Positions 41,032-50,651 of a stretch of 64,000 nucleotides of DNA are shown here, one piece after another (the stretch's first letter is position 1; the number at the start of each line of letters is the position of its first letter). The DNA is from CAIMUM01 sp034429715. Lineage in GTDB: Bacteria > Chloroflexota > Dehalococcoidia > GIF9 > UBA5629. The position numbers and the translations under genes were made by a program. Where the stretch lies: assembly GCA_034429715.1 (NCBI GenBank), contig DAOUFR010000058.1:1-64000 (forward strand), given 5' to 3'. The notes below the pieces were generated by a model. The model was not told the origin of the DNA, searched no databases, and saw only the letters and a list, made by a program, of their open reading frames with translations.

Positions 41032-41784
41032 ATGGATTTGGGATTAAAAAACAAAACTGCTTTAGTTACAGGCGCCGGGAGTGGTGTGGGGCGAGAGGTA
41101 ACGCGAGTGCTATGTTCAGAGGGGGCCATTGTTGCCGCTGCCGATATAGATTTGAAGAAAGCAGAGCAAACGGTTGAGTTGATGCAAGGTCTTAATGGCA
41201 GGGCGTTCGCCTATGAAATGGATGTGATCAACTGGAATAAGGTGCAGGATACCGTAGCCCTTTTTATAAAGAAAGCAGGTCATATAGATATTCTGGTCAA
41301 TAATGCAGGCTATGGAGTATATAAGACCTTTGATACCACAACTTATGATGACTGGATGACCGATATCAATGTTAATCTCATCGGATCGCTGAACTGCGCA
41401 AGGGCGGTGATTTCTCATATGTTGGAAAATAAATATGGGAAGATTGTAAATGTAGTATCCGATGCTGGAAAGACTGGTGAACGCTTTTTAGTAACTTATT
41501 CTGCGGCAAAAGCGGCCGTTATCGCTTTTGCTAAAGCGCTGGCGAAGGAAACAGGCAGGAGCAATATCAACGTCAATTGTGTTGCGCTCAGCAGTATTAA
41601 GACGCCGCTTATTTTACCTTTTCTTACTCCGGAAGCCGAGAAGAAGATGATCAAGAGTTATCCGCTTGGTAGATTGGGGCTTCCGGAAGACCCTGCGAGT
41701 TTAATTGTGTTCCTGGCGTCCGACAGGGCGTCATGGATAACGGGGCAGGCTTTTTCGGTCAATGGCGGATATGCCATGGTTTAG
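41032..41784 (+). CDS. Short-chain dehydrogenase/reductase
   Basis: 250 residues; ATG 41032 with AGGAGG 6 bases ahead. TGAGSGVGRE (NAD(P) loop), VNNAGYGVY, VVSDAG (Ser) and YSAAKAAV (Tyr-x-x-x-Lys) give a complete classical SDR active site; ends FSVNGGYAMV. In this operon it probably oxidises a 3-hydroxyacyl-CoA or an alicyclic hydroxyacyl-CoA. AT-richer than genes upstream of 40240. Confidence 0.9.
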   Translation: MDLGLKNKTALVTGAGSGVGREVTRVLCSEGAIVAAADIDLKKAEQTVELMQGLNGRAFAYEMDVINWNKVQDTVALFIKKAGHIDILVNNAGYGVYKTFDTTTYDDWMTDINVNLIGSLNCARAVISHMLENKYGKIVNVVSDAGKTGERFLVTYSAAKAAVIAFAKALAKETGRSNINVNCVALSSIKTPLILPFLTPEAEKKMIKSYPLGRLGLPEDPASLIVFLASDRASWITGQAFSVNGGYAMV

Positions 41785-41812
41785 GCTTTCAAATAGAAGG
41801 AAGAAGGTTGTG

Positions 41813-43090
41813 ATGAAAGAAGTCTATGTCATTGGATCGTATTCAACTGTGTTCAAACGCTGGCCTGAGAAATCCGTAAAAGACCTAACAAGAATGGCTT
41901 ATCTGGGAGTGCTTGAGGATATGGGGCTTGATGGTATATATCCTGAGAGTACCTGGTTCTCCAATTGCGGCTGGGGGCACACAATTCCAAGAGTGGAGGA
42001 TGATCCGGGGGTGCTCGGTCAGATGAATATAAGGGGCCAGGTTGCCTTGGCACCTCTGGTGAATGAAGGATTATTTCCCAGACATATTCCGATAACAAAC
42101 ATTGAAAGCGCCTGTGCCAGCGGTTCGGTTGCGTTTCACGGGGCTTGGAGGGATATCCTTTCGGGAAATGTCGAAATCGCCCTTGCAATAGGTGCAGAAA
42201 AAGTATTTTTTCCGAAACAGCTGGCTAAAGTAGTGGAGTTATTCTCGGGAGGCATCGATGTTACTCGGGTGAGCGAGCTTTTCGAACAATATAAAACAGT
42301 CGGCGCCGAATACGGAAAGGAATGGGCGGCATCTCCCGGCCATACGCTTTTTATGGATGTTTATGCCACACTGGCAGCCAGGCATATGAAGAAATTTGGT
42401 ACCACGGTAGAACAGCTGGCGGTTGTTGCATCCAAGAATCATTTTCACGGCTCCCTCAATCCTCTGGCACAGTATCGGTTTGAGGTACCGGTTGAGAAGG
42501 TATTAAACGATTATATGGTCAGCTGGCCTCTAACACGGTCCATGTGCTCACCTCTTGGAGACGGCGCTGCCGCCGCCATAGTCTGCTCCGATAAATTCTT
42601 AAGAAAGCTTCCAAGTTCGGTTAAAAAACGCGCAGTTAAAATTTTAGCCAGCGTACCGGCATCCGGATGTGAACACGCTATAGATGAGCCGTCGATAACT
42701 AACTGGGCATCTCAAAAAGCTTACAAAATGGCAGGTATAAAAGCTGACGATGTGTGCTTTGCTGAAGTCCATGACGCTTCCTCCTTTGCTGAAGTCAATC
42801 AGCTGGAGCAACTGGGATTTTGCCCATTGGGAACTGGGGGTACATATTCAGAAAGCGGTGCAACCAGATTTGACGGTGAAAAACCCATAAATACATCGGG
42901 TGGATTGGAATCAAAAGGGCATCCGATCGGAGCAACCGGTCTATCTCAAATCAATGAAATCGCGATCCAATTGAGAGGAGAGGCGGGCAACAGACAGGTG
43001 CGGCGGCCCAAAATTGGTTTAGTTGAAAACGGCGGCGGCCTCATTGGCTTTGAAGAAAGCTGCTGTGTAATAACGATTTTGAGTAAGTGA
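41813..43090 (+). CDS. Thiolase (SCP2/lipid-transfer type acetyl-CoA acyltransferase)
   Basis: 425 residues from the ATG at 41813; the frame opens 51 bases earlier inside the SDR gene. Nucleophile region IESACASGSVAFHGA and C-terminal GGLESKGHPIGATGL keep the active-site Cys and His; the second catalytic Cys motif is replaced by ENGGGLIG, as in SCP2-type thiolases. Cleaves 3-oxoacyl-CoA to acetyl-CoA plus shortened acyl-CoA. Second gene of the operon. Confidence 0.9.
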   Translation: MKEVYVIGSYSTVFKRWPEKSVKDLTRMAYLGVLEDMGLDGIYPESTWFSNCGWGHTIPRVEDDPGVLGQMNIRGQVALAPLVNEGLFPRHIPITNIESACASGSVAFHGAWRDILSGNVEIALAIGAEKVFFPKQLAKVVELFSGGIDVTRVSELFEQYKTVGAEYGKEWAASPGHTLFMDVYATLAARHMKKFGTTVEQLAVVASKNHFHGSLNPLAQYRFEVPVEKVLNDYMVSWPLTRSMCSPLGDGAAAAIVCSDKFLRKLPSSVKKRAVKILASVPASGCEHAIDEPSITNWASQKAYKMAGIKADDVCFAEVHDASSFAEVNQLEQLGFCPLGTGGTYSESGATRFDGEKPINTSGGLESKGHPIGATGLSQINEIAIQLRGEAGNRQVRRPKIGLVENGGGLIGFEESCCVITILSK

Positions 43091-43113
43091 GTTATCTGAG
43101 GAGGAGAAGGAAG

Positions 43114-44670
43114 ATGTCGGAAAATGTCACACTGCAATTTTTACTGACTAATTCATTATTAAAATTCAGAGAAAGGGTCTTTGCGAAAATTGGTGATAAT
43201 GAATATACCTATCTTGATGTCCATCTGTGTTCGAATCGTATTGCTAACGCTATAAAGAAGGCAGGTTTTGGGCGCGGTGATTGCGTTGGCACGATATTGG
43301 TAAATGGTATCGAACTGCTGAGTTGCGTGTTCGGTATCTATAAAGCCGGAGCTGCCTCAGTGGCCATGAACGTTATGGTAGGTGACAACGATATCGTTTA
43401 CATTATTAACGACGCTAAAGTCAATCTATTGATTATTGATTCAGCTCTGGTAGACAGGATTTTGAGTCTCAAGCCAAAATGCCCCACCCTGAAAAAAATC
43501 GTTGTTGTGGGCGCTGCTACGACTGACGGCTATACCTCCTATGAAGACTTTCAGAGCGGCCAGCCGGATACGACTCCCATATTGACTGCAAAACCTGATG
43601 ACAATGCGGTGATTGTATACACGGGTGGCACTACCGGAAAGCCAAAAGGTGTGATTCATACGCAACGTTCGGGCTGGAATTTTGTAATCGCACAAACTGT
43701 AGGATTGAACTGGCTGCGGGAAGACTCACTGCTGATCATGACTCCTCTGGGCCATGCTGTGGGCGCCATTATGTTTAGCGGAGCCACTGTGGGGTGCAAA
43801 TTTATCATTGAGAAGCAGTTTGATCCGTTTAAAATACTCGAAATCATAGAAAAAGAGCGGGTTCAAAAGGTATTCCTTGTTCCAACCATTATCTATGTCC
43901 TTCTCGATCTTTTAAAGCAGAAAAAGTACGATTTGAGCTCATTGAACAGTATTTATTATGGAGCATCTCCCATCTCTGCCAACAGGCTTAAGGAGGCTAT
44001 TGACCAATTCGGTCCCATATTGATGCAAAAATATGGCCAAAGTGAATGTCCCAATATGGTTACTACATTATCGATTGCAGACCATCTGAATGCGCTGGAA
44101 AATCCCAAATTATTGCTTAGCTGCGGCAGGCCCGACGTCATGGCCGATGTAAAAATATTTGATGACAATGATAAAGAACTGAAAGTTGGTGAATTGGGTG
44201 AGATTTGTGTTCGAACGCCGTTTTCTATGAAAGGTTATTTGAATCAACCTGAATTGACCAGGCAAACGCTGAGAAATGATTGGCTCCATACGGGCGATAT
44301 GGGAAGAATGGATGAGAATGGGTATGTATATATTGTAGATAGAAAAAAAGACATGGTTATCAGCGGCGGTATGAACGTATATCCAGCCGAGGTCGAAGGT
44401 GTAATAAGTAAACATCCCAAGGTAAAGCAGGTTTCTGTTATCGGCATCCCCGATGAAAAGTGGGGTGAGGCGGTAACTGCCGTAATCATTCCCGATGGAG
44501 ATCTGTCCGAGCAGGATATCAAGGATTTCTGCCGAAATAAGCTTTCAAAATACGCTCAACCAAAAATTATCGTGTTCCAGGAACAGCTGCCACTCACACT
44601 GCTGGGTAAAGTCGATAAAAAAGCTTTGAGAGCTCCGTTCTGGAAGGGCGTAGAAAGGGCAGTGCATTAA
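43114..44670 (+). CDS. AMP-forming acyl-CoA synthetase
   Basis: 518 residues, ATG 43114 after GGAGGAGAAGG. Adenylation motifs: YTGGTTGKPKGV (phosphate loop), KYGQSECPN (A5), WLHTGDMG (A7), DRKKDMVISGGMNVYP (A8) and LLGKVDKKAL with the catalytic Lys. Activates a carboxylic acid with ATP and CoA. With the rest of the operon it would start degradation of an aliphatic or alicyclic acid; chain length cannot be read from sequence. Confidence 0.9.
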   Translation: MSENVTLQFLLTNSLLKFRERVFAKIGDNEYTYLDVHLCSNRIANAIKKAGFGRGDCVGTILVNGIELLSCVFGIYKAGAASVAMNVMVGDNDIVYIINDAKVNLLIIDSALVDRILSLKPKCPTLKKIVVVGAATTDGYTSYEDFQSGQPDTTPILTAKPDDNAVIVYTGGTTGKPKGVIHTQRSGWNFVIAQTVGLNWLREDSLLIMTPLGHAVGAIMFSGATVGCKFIIEKQFDPFKILEIIEKERVQKVFLVPTIIYVLLDLLKQKKYDLSSLNSIYYGASPISANRLKEAIDQFGPILMQKYGQSECPNMVTTLSIADHLNALENPKLLLSCGRPDVMADVKIFDDNDKELKVGELGEICVRTPFSMKGYLNQPELTRQTLRNDWLHTGDMGRMDENGYVYIVDRKKDMVISGGMNVYPAEVEGVISKHPKVKQVSVIGIPDEKWGEAVTAVIIPDGDLSEQDIKDFCRNKLSKYAQPKIIVFQEQLPLTLLGKVDKKALRAPFWKGVERAVH

Positions 44671-44710
44671 AAAGCAACTTATCGAGATTAGTGGTTGAAG
44701 GAGTAATAAA

Positions 44711-45862
44711 TTGGATTTCACATATTCAGAATTTCAAGAATCCACCAGGAAACTTGTTCATGAATGGGTAGAGAACGAGGTTAGACCGGAGGAATATCAT
44801 CGTTTCACTTCAGGCGTATGGGATTCTGCTTTATTTCGCCGACTGGGTGAACTGGGTATTTCACAGATGCTGTTCTCTGAAGAGTGGGGTGGCGTCAATG
44901 CGGACTATCTCACATGGTGCCTTGTTCTGGAGACTGTGGCTCGCGGCGATCCCGAGATGGCAGGTTGCCTGATGGTTACGATGGCTAATGCAAGGCAAGT
45001 TGTTGAGACGGCGACGGAAGAACAGAAGGCGGCCTTCAAAGATAAATACCTGACGCCTGTAATCAACGCTGAATGCATGTGTTCGGGAGCGATTACGGAG
45101 CCGGAAGCAGGCACTGACGTTTCGCGTATACAGACAAAAGCCAACCTTGTTGACGATAAATGGATTATTAATGGAGAAAAAACTTATATAACTAATTCAG
45201 GACTGGAGAATAACGTTTTTATAAGCGTACTTTGTGTTACCGATAACAAAGGATCGAAAGAGTTCAATTACATCTTCGTACCTACCGATACTCCAGGTAT
45301 CACAATTAATCCTATGAGGACCATGTACGGTTCCAGTCATGAGCTCGGGCAGATATTTTTTAATGATTGCTGTGTACCGGCATTTAATCTGCTCGGTCAA
45401 AGGGGGAAAGGTCAAAAATATGTGGTGCGAGATGTTTTTGCTACTGCCAGGATAGGTGTCGCTTCTTTAGCACTGGGTGTAGCCGATGCCTGCTTCGAAG
45501 ATGCGCTGAGTTATGCTAAAAATCGTATAGCGTTCGGGCGTCCCATCTCCAAGCATCAGTATATTAAATTTTCGCTTGCTGAAATGGCTCTCACAAATGA
45601 GTTGAGCAGAATGATGCGGGATAAAGCTGCCATGTCTGTAGTGGGCGGCACTTATAACATGAAATTGAGCTCGATGTCGAAATTTTTCTGCTGTGAATCA
45701 GCCAATCAAGTGGCTTATAAAGCAATTCAGATACACGGTGGATTAGGCCTGATGGATGAAGTGCGCGTGTCACGGTTCTACAGGTTTGTCAGAGGAATGA
45801 CAATCGCTGACGGTACTTCGGAAATACAAAGACACATCATTGCGAGAGAACTGGATATATAG
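44711..45862 (+). CDS. Acyl-CoA dehydrogenase
   Basis: 383 residues, TTG start with AAGGAG 7 bases ahead. FAD/substrate regions: SGAITEPEAGTDVS, INGEKTYITNSG, RIAFGRPISKHQ, QIHGGLGLMDE and IADGTSEIQRHIIARE. The position of the usual catalytic Glu in the medium-chain type (EGT) is Asp (DGT), which points to a changed base or different substrate class. Needs an electron-transfer flavoprotein, which is not encoded here. Confidence 0.9.
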   Translation: MDFTYSEFQESTRKLVHEWVENEVRPEEYHRFTSGVWDSALFRRLGELGISQMLFSEEWGGVNADYLTWCLVLETVARGDPEMAGCLMVTMANARQVVETATEEQKAAFKDKYLTPVINAECMCSGAITEPEAGTDVSRIQTKANLVDDKWIINGEKTYITNSGLENNVFISVLCVTDNKGSKEFNYIFVPTDTPGITINPMRTMYGSSHELGQIFFNDCCVPAFNLLGQRGKGQKYVVRDVFATARIGVASLALGVADACFEDALSYAKNRIAFGRPISKHQYIKFSLAEMALTNELSRMMRDKAAMSVVGGTYNMKLSSMSKFFCCESANQVAYKAIQIHGGLGLMDEVRVSRFYRFVRGMTIADGTSEIQRHIIARELDI

Positions 45863-45920
45863 GTAATTACAATATATAAATGTGCCGGGCAAGCTGTGCA
45901 GCGGCAACAGGAGGTGCGTT

Positions 45921-46694
45921 ATTTCAACTGATACACTGATCTTCGATAGAGATGGACAGGTGGGTATAATCACTTTTAATCGACCTGAGCGACTTAATGC
46001 TATTAACTGGCAGATGGCACATGATTTTTCAGTTCTCTTTGATGATATCTATGATGATGAAAGTATAAAAACCATTATCCTCACCGGTTCCGGCAAAGGG
46101 TTCTGCGCCGGAGCCGATATCGTGGAAATAATGGACCCGGATGCCAGGCATATATCAGAGAATATGGGTTATGAAATTTTTAATAAAATTGAGAATCTTC
46201 GGAAGCCGGTCATTGCCGCCATTAACGGTAGCTGCAACGGGGGTGGATTGGAATTAGCATTATGCTGTGATTTTCGTATAGCTTCGGAGAAGGCAAATTT
46301 CGGTTTAGGCGAAGTTAAAATAGGTGTCATGCCGGCGGCCGGCGGCACTGCGCGTTTACCACGTTTGATCGGGGTGGCGAGGGCCAAAGAGATGCTGTAT
46401 TTCGGGAACCGTATCAATGCAAAGGAAGCTGCCGAGATAGGTCTGATAAACCGGGTCGTCAGCCATGATGCTTTGCTGGAAGAAACTCGAAAATGGGCAA
46501 ATGAGCTTGCCGAAAGAGCGCCGTTATCGCTTCAGATGTTAAAGTGGTGTGTCAACTACGGCATGCAGATGGATCTTCCAGGCGCGCTGCAATACGAGGC
46601 AAGATGCGCGGCCACTCTACGAAAAAGCGAGGATTTTAAAGAAGGCGTCAGCGCGTTTGTCGAAAAACGCAGACCTGACTTTAAAGGGATGTAA
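45921..46694 (+). CDS. Enoyl-CoA hydratase, probably with an ATT start codon
   Basis: 257 residues from an ATT at 45921 placed 6 bases after a perfect AGGAGG (45909-45914); the first residues then read (M)STDTLIFDRDGQVGIITFNRPERL, the usual length of hydratase N-termini. The only conventional upstream start in frame, a GTG at 45882, lacks a ribosome site and would add 13 residues that resemble nothing. Both catalytic glutamates are kept (GGGLELALCCD and FGLGEVKIGVMP). Hydrates 2-enoyl-CoA in the operon pathway. Confidence 0.85.
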   Translation: MSTDTLIFDRDGQVGIITFNRPERLNAINWQMAHDFSVLFDDIYDDESIKTIILTGSGKGFCAGADIVEIMDPDARHISENMGYEIFNKIENLRKPVIAAINGSCNGGGLELALCCDFRIASEKANFGLGEVKIGVMPAAGGTARLPRLIGVARAKEMLYFGNRINAKEAAEIGLINRVVSHDALLEETRKWANELAERAPLSLQMLKWCVNYGMQMDLPGALQYEARCAATLRKSEDFKEGVSAFVEKRRPDFKGM

Positions 46695-46799
46695 TTCCTG
46701 AGGCCATAATATCCAGGCCTTGTGAATCTGCCACGTGCTTTGGTGATATGGATTCCAAAAGGTGCACCATCATTTAGCTTTAATGAGGAGAACATTGTC

Positions 46800-47987
46800 A
46801 TGCAAGCCCTCTCGGGATTAAGAGTATTGGATCTCTGCCATTTAGGTCCCGGTATGTATGCCACCATGATACTGGGCGATTTCGGCGCCGAGGTCATAAA
46901 AATTGCGAGACCAACTGATAATATTGATGCGTTCAAAGACGATCGAGTTGCGTGGAGCCTGGGCAGAGTTCTGTATTCCAATCATCGCGCCTATAATCGA
47001 AATAAACAGAGCATGATTTTAAATTTAAAATCTCCTGAAGGAAAGGAGATTTTTTACAGGCTCTGCAAAACTTCAGATATTATCGTCGAAGGATTCAGGC
47101 CGGGTATCACCAAAAAACTTAGAATAGACTACGAGTCCGTTAGAAAAATTAATACCAGCATAATATATGCGTCATTAAGCGGATATGGACAGGACGGTCC
47201 ATATGTAGAGATGCCGGGGCATGATCTGAACTACACTGCGATGAGTGGCGTATTGAATATGATTGGGAATCCACAGGCAGCCCCGGTAATCCCGATGAAT
47301 TTCATAGCAGATCTTGCCGGCGCCGCCTTACATGCAACCATCGGGATATTGATCGCCCTTGAAGCCAGGCGAAAGACCGGGAAGGGGCAGTACATCGATA
47401 TCTCCTATCTTGACAGCGTTCTTTCCTTGGCTACGCCTTTCATCTTCGATCATATGAATTACGGCGTGGAATATGAACGCGGCAGTTCGCCATTCAACGG
47501 AGGATATCCCTGCTACAACATATACAGGACGAAAGATGGCAAATATATCACTATAGGTTGTATTGAACCCGTATTCTGGATCAATTTATGCCGTTTCATC
47601 GGCAGGGAAGATTTTATTCCGGATCAACTATGCGAGGCAGAAAAAAAGCAGCAAATATTTAGTTATATATGCGATTTTTTTCTCAATAAAAATCGTGATG
47701 AGTGGTTCGAACTGATGAAAGACAAAAATATACCTGTCGGAAAGGTCTATGACCTTAAAGAGCTTCCATTCGATCAGCAGATACAGCACAGGAAAATGCT
47801 GAAGGAAATTAAAATTGTTGGAGAGCGTGCCGAAAAGGTGGTAGATACCGGCATTAAGCTATCAGAGACGCCTGGAGGAATTTCCAGAGCGTCTCCTTTA
47901 TCGGGAGAACATACAGAAACTATTTTATTGCAGTTAGGTTACAATAAATCTGAAATTGAAGAACTCCGAAACAAAGGCATTATTTAA
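46800..47987 (+). CDS. CaiB/BaiF-type (family III) CoA-transferase
   Basis: 395 residues, ATG 46800 after GAGGAG; the frame opens 78 bases earlier. LSGLRVLDLCHLGPGMYATMILGDFGAEVIKI is the family N-terminus, the catalytic Asp is in NFIADLAGAALHA, and SGYGQDGPY is also typical. Moves CoA between acyl-CoA and a free acid, an ATP-saving route to activate the substrate next to the AMP-forming ligase in the same operon. Last gene of the plus-strand operon. Confidence 0.92.
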   Translation: MQALSGLRVLDLCHLGPGMYATMILGDFGAEVIKIARPTDNIDAFKDDRVAWSLGRVLYSNHRAYNRNKQSMILNLKSPEGKEIFYRLCKTSDIIVEGFRPGITKKLRIDYESVRKINTSIIYASLSGYGQDGPYVEMPGHDLNYTAMSGVLNMIGNPQAAPVIPMNFIADLAGAALHATIGILIALEARRKTGKGQYIDISYLDSVLSLATPFIFDHMNYGVEYERGSSPFNGGYPCYNIYRTKDGKYITIGCIEPVFWINLCRFIGREDFIPDQLCEAEKKQQIFSYICDFFLNKNRDEWFELMKDKNIPVGKVYDLKELPFDQQIQHRKMLKEIKIVGERAEKVVDTGIKLSETPGGISRASPLSGEHTETILLQLGYNKSEIEELRNKGII

Positions 47988-48053
47988 ATGACCAGCGCAT
48001 AGCCGAGCTCATCTGAGAAATCGTACGTATTTGATCTGCATAAGCATATCAAG

Positions 48054-49349
48054 CTATTTGGCTTCCAACAATCCCATAGCGCGGTCCACCTCGCGGGCGC
48101 GGTGGTAATCAGCGTTGAAGTATTTGGACGACCACAGGTAGCCGAAGCTGCTGAGGAAGCCGATACCGGATATGACGAGGAATGACGTTTGTATGTTAAC
48201 GGCGTCGGAAACAGCCCCCATCAGTATGGGACCCCACATGCCGCCCAGGATGTAGCCGGTGAGCATATAGAGACCCATGGCCGTGGAGCGCTGATAGGCG
48301 GGCACGATCTCCTGCACCGCGTTGAGCTGGGCTGCGACAAAGGCGGAGGTGAAGAACACGCCGATGGCGAATACCGGCAGGGAAACGAAGTAAGTGCCCG
48401 CCGCCATGAAGATGCTGGCCAGCAGCATGACCACAACGATGACCAGTACTTTGTTGCGCGGGTTATTCTGAGAGACCTTATCCGTCACCCATCCGCCCAG
48501 CGGCATGGCGATGATAGCCGTTAGAGCAAGGCCGGCCGAGACTGAGCTGGCCAGCACCGTGTCCATGCCCATAGTGCGGTTCAGCAGCACCGGCACCCAG
48601 GGCACATAGCCCAGCACGTAGCACATCTCGAGCGCGATGGTAAGATAAAGGATGGGCAGGGTTTTGATCTTTACGAACTCCTTGAGCGTCGAACCCAATG
48701 CGTTGCTGCGGGGTACATCCCCCGCTTTGTGAAGCGCCGATTTGTCTATCTTATAGTCGGGCATGAACCAGGCCAGGATGCCGAAGATGATGCCCGGTGC
48801 GGCCACAGCCATGAACGCGGCCTGCCAGCCGAAGCTCTTGGTGACGAAACCCCCGATCAGGAAGCCGAAGGCCGAACCAAAGGGTATAGCAGCCACCCAG
48901 ATACCGGTAACCAGCGCGCGCCTGGCCTTGTTGATCATAGCGGCGATAAGGGCCATGCCACCCGAGACGAAACTGGCCTCACCGACTCCCACCACCGTCC
49001 TGGTGGCCAGCAACTGCCCGAAGTTAATGCAGAAGCCGGACAGCAGGCTGGCCACGCTCCAGATAACGGACATCAACGAGATCATTTTGGACCGGCTCCA
49101 GCGGTCGATAAGGTAGGACAGCGGAAGCGCAAAGACCGCTACCCCGATAAGCACCACAGACATCAGCCAGCCCACCTCGGTATCGCTCAGCCCCAGGTCG
49201 GCCTTTAAGGCCGGCGTCATGGGGCCGATCACCGACCGCAGCGCGTAGTCCATCATATAGAGGACGAAAAGTACAACTATCGTGTACCAGACCTGCCACG
49301 GCTTCACTTTAATCAGGACATCGCTATTTTCCGTTTGCCCTTTTTTCAT
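48054..49349 (-). CDS. MFS transporter
   Basis: 431 residues with twelve membrane helices. ATG 49349 is preferred because GGAGG lies 5 bases ahead; an ATG at 49364 would include that site in the coding region. Loop 2-3 motif LIDRWSRSKMISLM and G-rich helix VVGVGEASFVSGGMALI are those of the spinster/ExuT-like MFS. Likely carries an organic anion. Related to the transporter at 52123. Confidence 0.88.
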   Translation of the reverse strand: MKKGQTENSDVLIKVKPWQVWYTIVVLFVLYMMDYALRSVIGPMTPALKADLGLSDTEVGWLMSVVLIGVAVFALPLSYLIDRWSRSKMISLMSVIWSVASLLSGFCINFGQLLATRTVVGVGEASFVSGGMALIAAMINKARRALVTGIWVAAIPFGSAFGFLIGGFVTKSFGWQAAFMAVAAPGIIFGILAWFMPDYKIDKSALHKAGDVPRSNALGSTLKEFVKIKTLPILYLTIALEMCYVLGYVPWVPVLLNRTMGMDTVLASSVSAGLALTAIIAMPLGGWVTDKVSQNNPRNKVLVIVVVMLLASIFMAAGTYFVSLPVFAIGVFFTSAFVAAQLNAVQEIVPAYQRSTAMGLYMLTGYILGGMWGPILMGAVSDAVNIQTSFLVISGIGFLSSFGYLWSSKYFNADYHRAREVDRAMGLLEAK

Positions 49350-49400
49350 CACAACCTCCGACATTTATTGTGGCAGCGGCATATACGCGCCGCCCCATAT

Positions 49401-49419
49401 AATAGGAATATATTCTATT
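49401..49419. promoter_or_regulatory. Second copy of the 14-mer from the TetR operator
   Basis: AATAGGAATATATTCTATT is near-palindromic; its GAATATATTCTATT is identical to the right arm of the dyad at 40986-41016. It lies 37 bases upstream of an MFS transporter start and overlaps the end of the thiolase gene. It may let the TetR at 40291 control this transporter. Confidence 0.4.
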
Positions 49420-50611
49420 TTTTTACAACAGTGGCCGAGCAATTACCCTGTTTGCCGGCATTGACTGTGAAACCGACTTTAGCGCCCTCGATCTGCCTCG
49501 GTCCGGAAACGCCCCTCATCTGCCATGTAAGCTCGCATACCTGGGCCATGGCCTGGGCCGGGATAGCCTCTCCAAAAGAGGCACAGCCGCCGCTGGTATT
49601 GACCGGCATCCTGCCCCCCATCCCCGTAACGCCTTCCCGCAACAGCTTCTCAGCGTCTCCCCGCTTGCAGAGCCCGATCTCCTCGTACCAGCCCAGCTCG
49701 AAGGCAGAGCTGAGATCGTATACTTCCGCCAGGTCCAGGTCTTCGGGTCCGATACCAGCTTCTTCGTAGGCGTTGTAGGCCGCCCGGACTCCCATGCCGT
49801 TGCTGAACTCGAGATCACCCGAGTCGCTGGCAATATCCAGGCCGTAGCCTCCGCTCCTGGGATCGGGGTATTTGGGAGTGGCTATTCCCACGCTGGCCAG
49901 TCTGACAGGCTTACGGATGTGTTTTTTAGCCGCCTTCATGCTGCTGAGGACGATTGCAGCTGCGCCGTCGCTGGTCGCGCATAGCTCATACAGTCGCAGA
50001 GGATAAGTTACCATGGGTGATTTGAGCACATCCTCGACGGTAAACGTTTTCTTGAAGCGCGCAAGGGGATTGAGCGATCCGAATTTGGCATTTTTTACCT
50101 TCACCAGGGCAAGGTCGTTTTCGGTCATTCCATAATGGTGCATCCTGTATGTAGCCATGAAAGCAAAACCCGTGGGATTGGTCAGCCCCAGTATCCTGAA
50201 ACGCTGTGAATCCAGGTCGTTCGGATCATCTTCCCGGCCAACAGTGGTGACACCGAAGAAACCGGAGGGCGAAATGCTGGCCGCCACGACCAGTACATAA
50301 TCACAGAAGCCGGAGTTGATGTAGGCCTGCGCTGTCTTCAACGCGTATCCGCCTGTTGCGCAGGCGTTATACACATTGACCACCGGTATGCCGTTATTGC
50401 CTATTTTTTGCGATAATCTGCAGCCGGCTAACAGGCCATCGACACCGCTCCATGGATCCGAACCTGCCACGACAAACTGGATGTCTTTCCACTCCAGGCC
50501 GGCGTCTTTCAAAGCTTTTTGAGCCACCTCAAGATTCAGCTCGGGAACGCTCTTATCTTTTATTTTTCCCCAGGGATGCATAGCAACTCCCAGAATAGCT
50601 ACTTCATTCAT
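49415..50611 (-). CDS. Thiolase-family protein paired with a DUF35 subunit
   Basis: 398 residues. The Cys nucleophile is kept (VYNACATGGYALKTAQ). Where thiolases have GHPxGA the sequence is NTSGGCASFGEAIPAQAM, so the active-site His is replaced by Glu. The next gene upstream encodes a DUF35 protein, the pairing seen in archaeal thiolase-HMG-CoA synthase complexes and in the Ltp2-ChsH2 retro-aldolase of steroid degradation. A non-standard cleavage or aldolase role is possible. No ribosome site stronger than AGGTGA is visible before ATG 50611. Confidence 0.85.
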   Translation of the reverse strand: MNEVAILGVAMHPWGKIKDKSVPELNLEVAQKALKDAGLEWKDIQFVVAGSDPWSGVDGLLAGCRLSQKIGNNGIPVVNVYNACATGGYALKTAQAYINSGFCDYVLVVAASISPSGFFGVTTVGREDDPNDLDSQRFRILGLTNPTGFAFMATYRMHHYGMTENDLALVKVKNAKFGSLNPLARFKKTFTVEDVLKSPMVTYPLRLYELCATSDGAAAIVLSSMKAAKKHIRKPVRLASVGIATPKYPDPRSGGYGLDIASDSGDLEFSNGMGVRAAYNAYEEAGIGPEDLDLAEVYDLSSAFELGWYEEIGLCKRGDAEKLLREGVTGMGGRMPVNTSGGCASFGEAIPAQAMAQVCELTWQMRGVSGPRQIEGAKVGFTVNAGKQGNCSATVVKK

Positions 50612-50651
50612 TATTTCACCTCATTATTTAACGCTGATATTTGTGTTGCCC

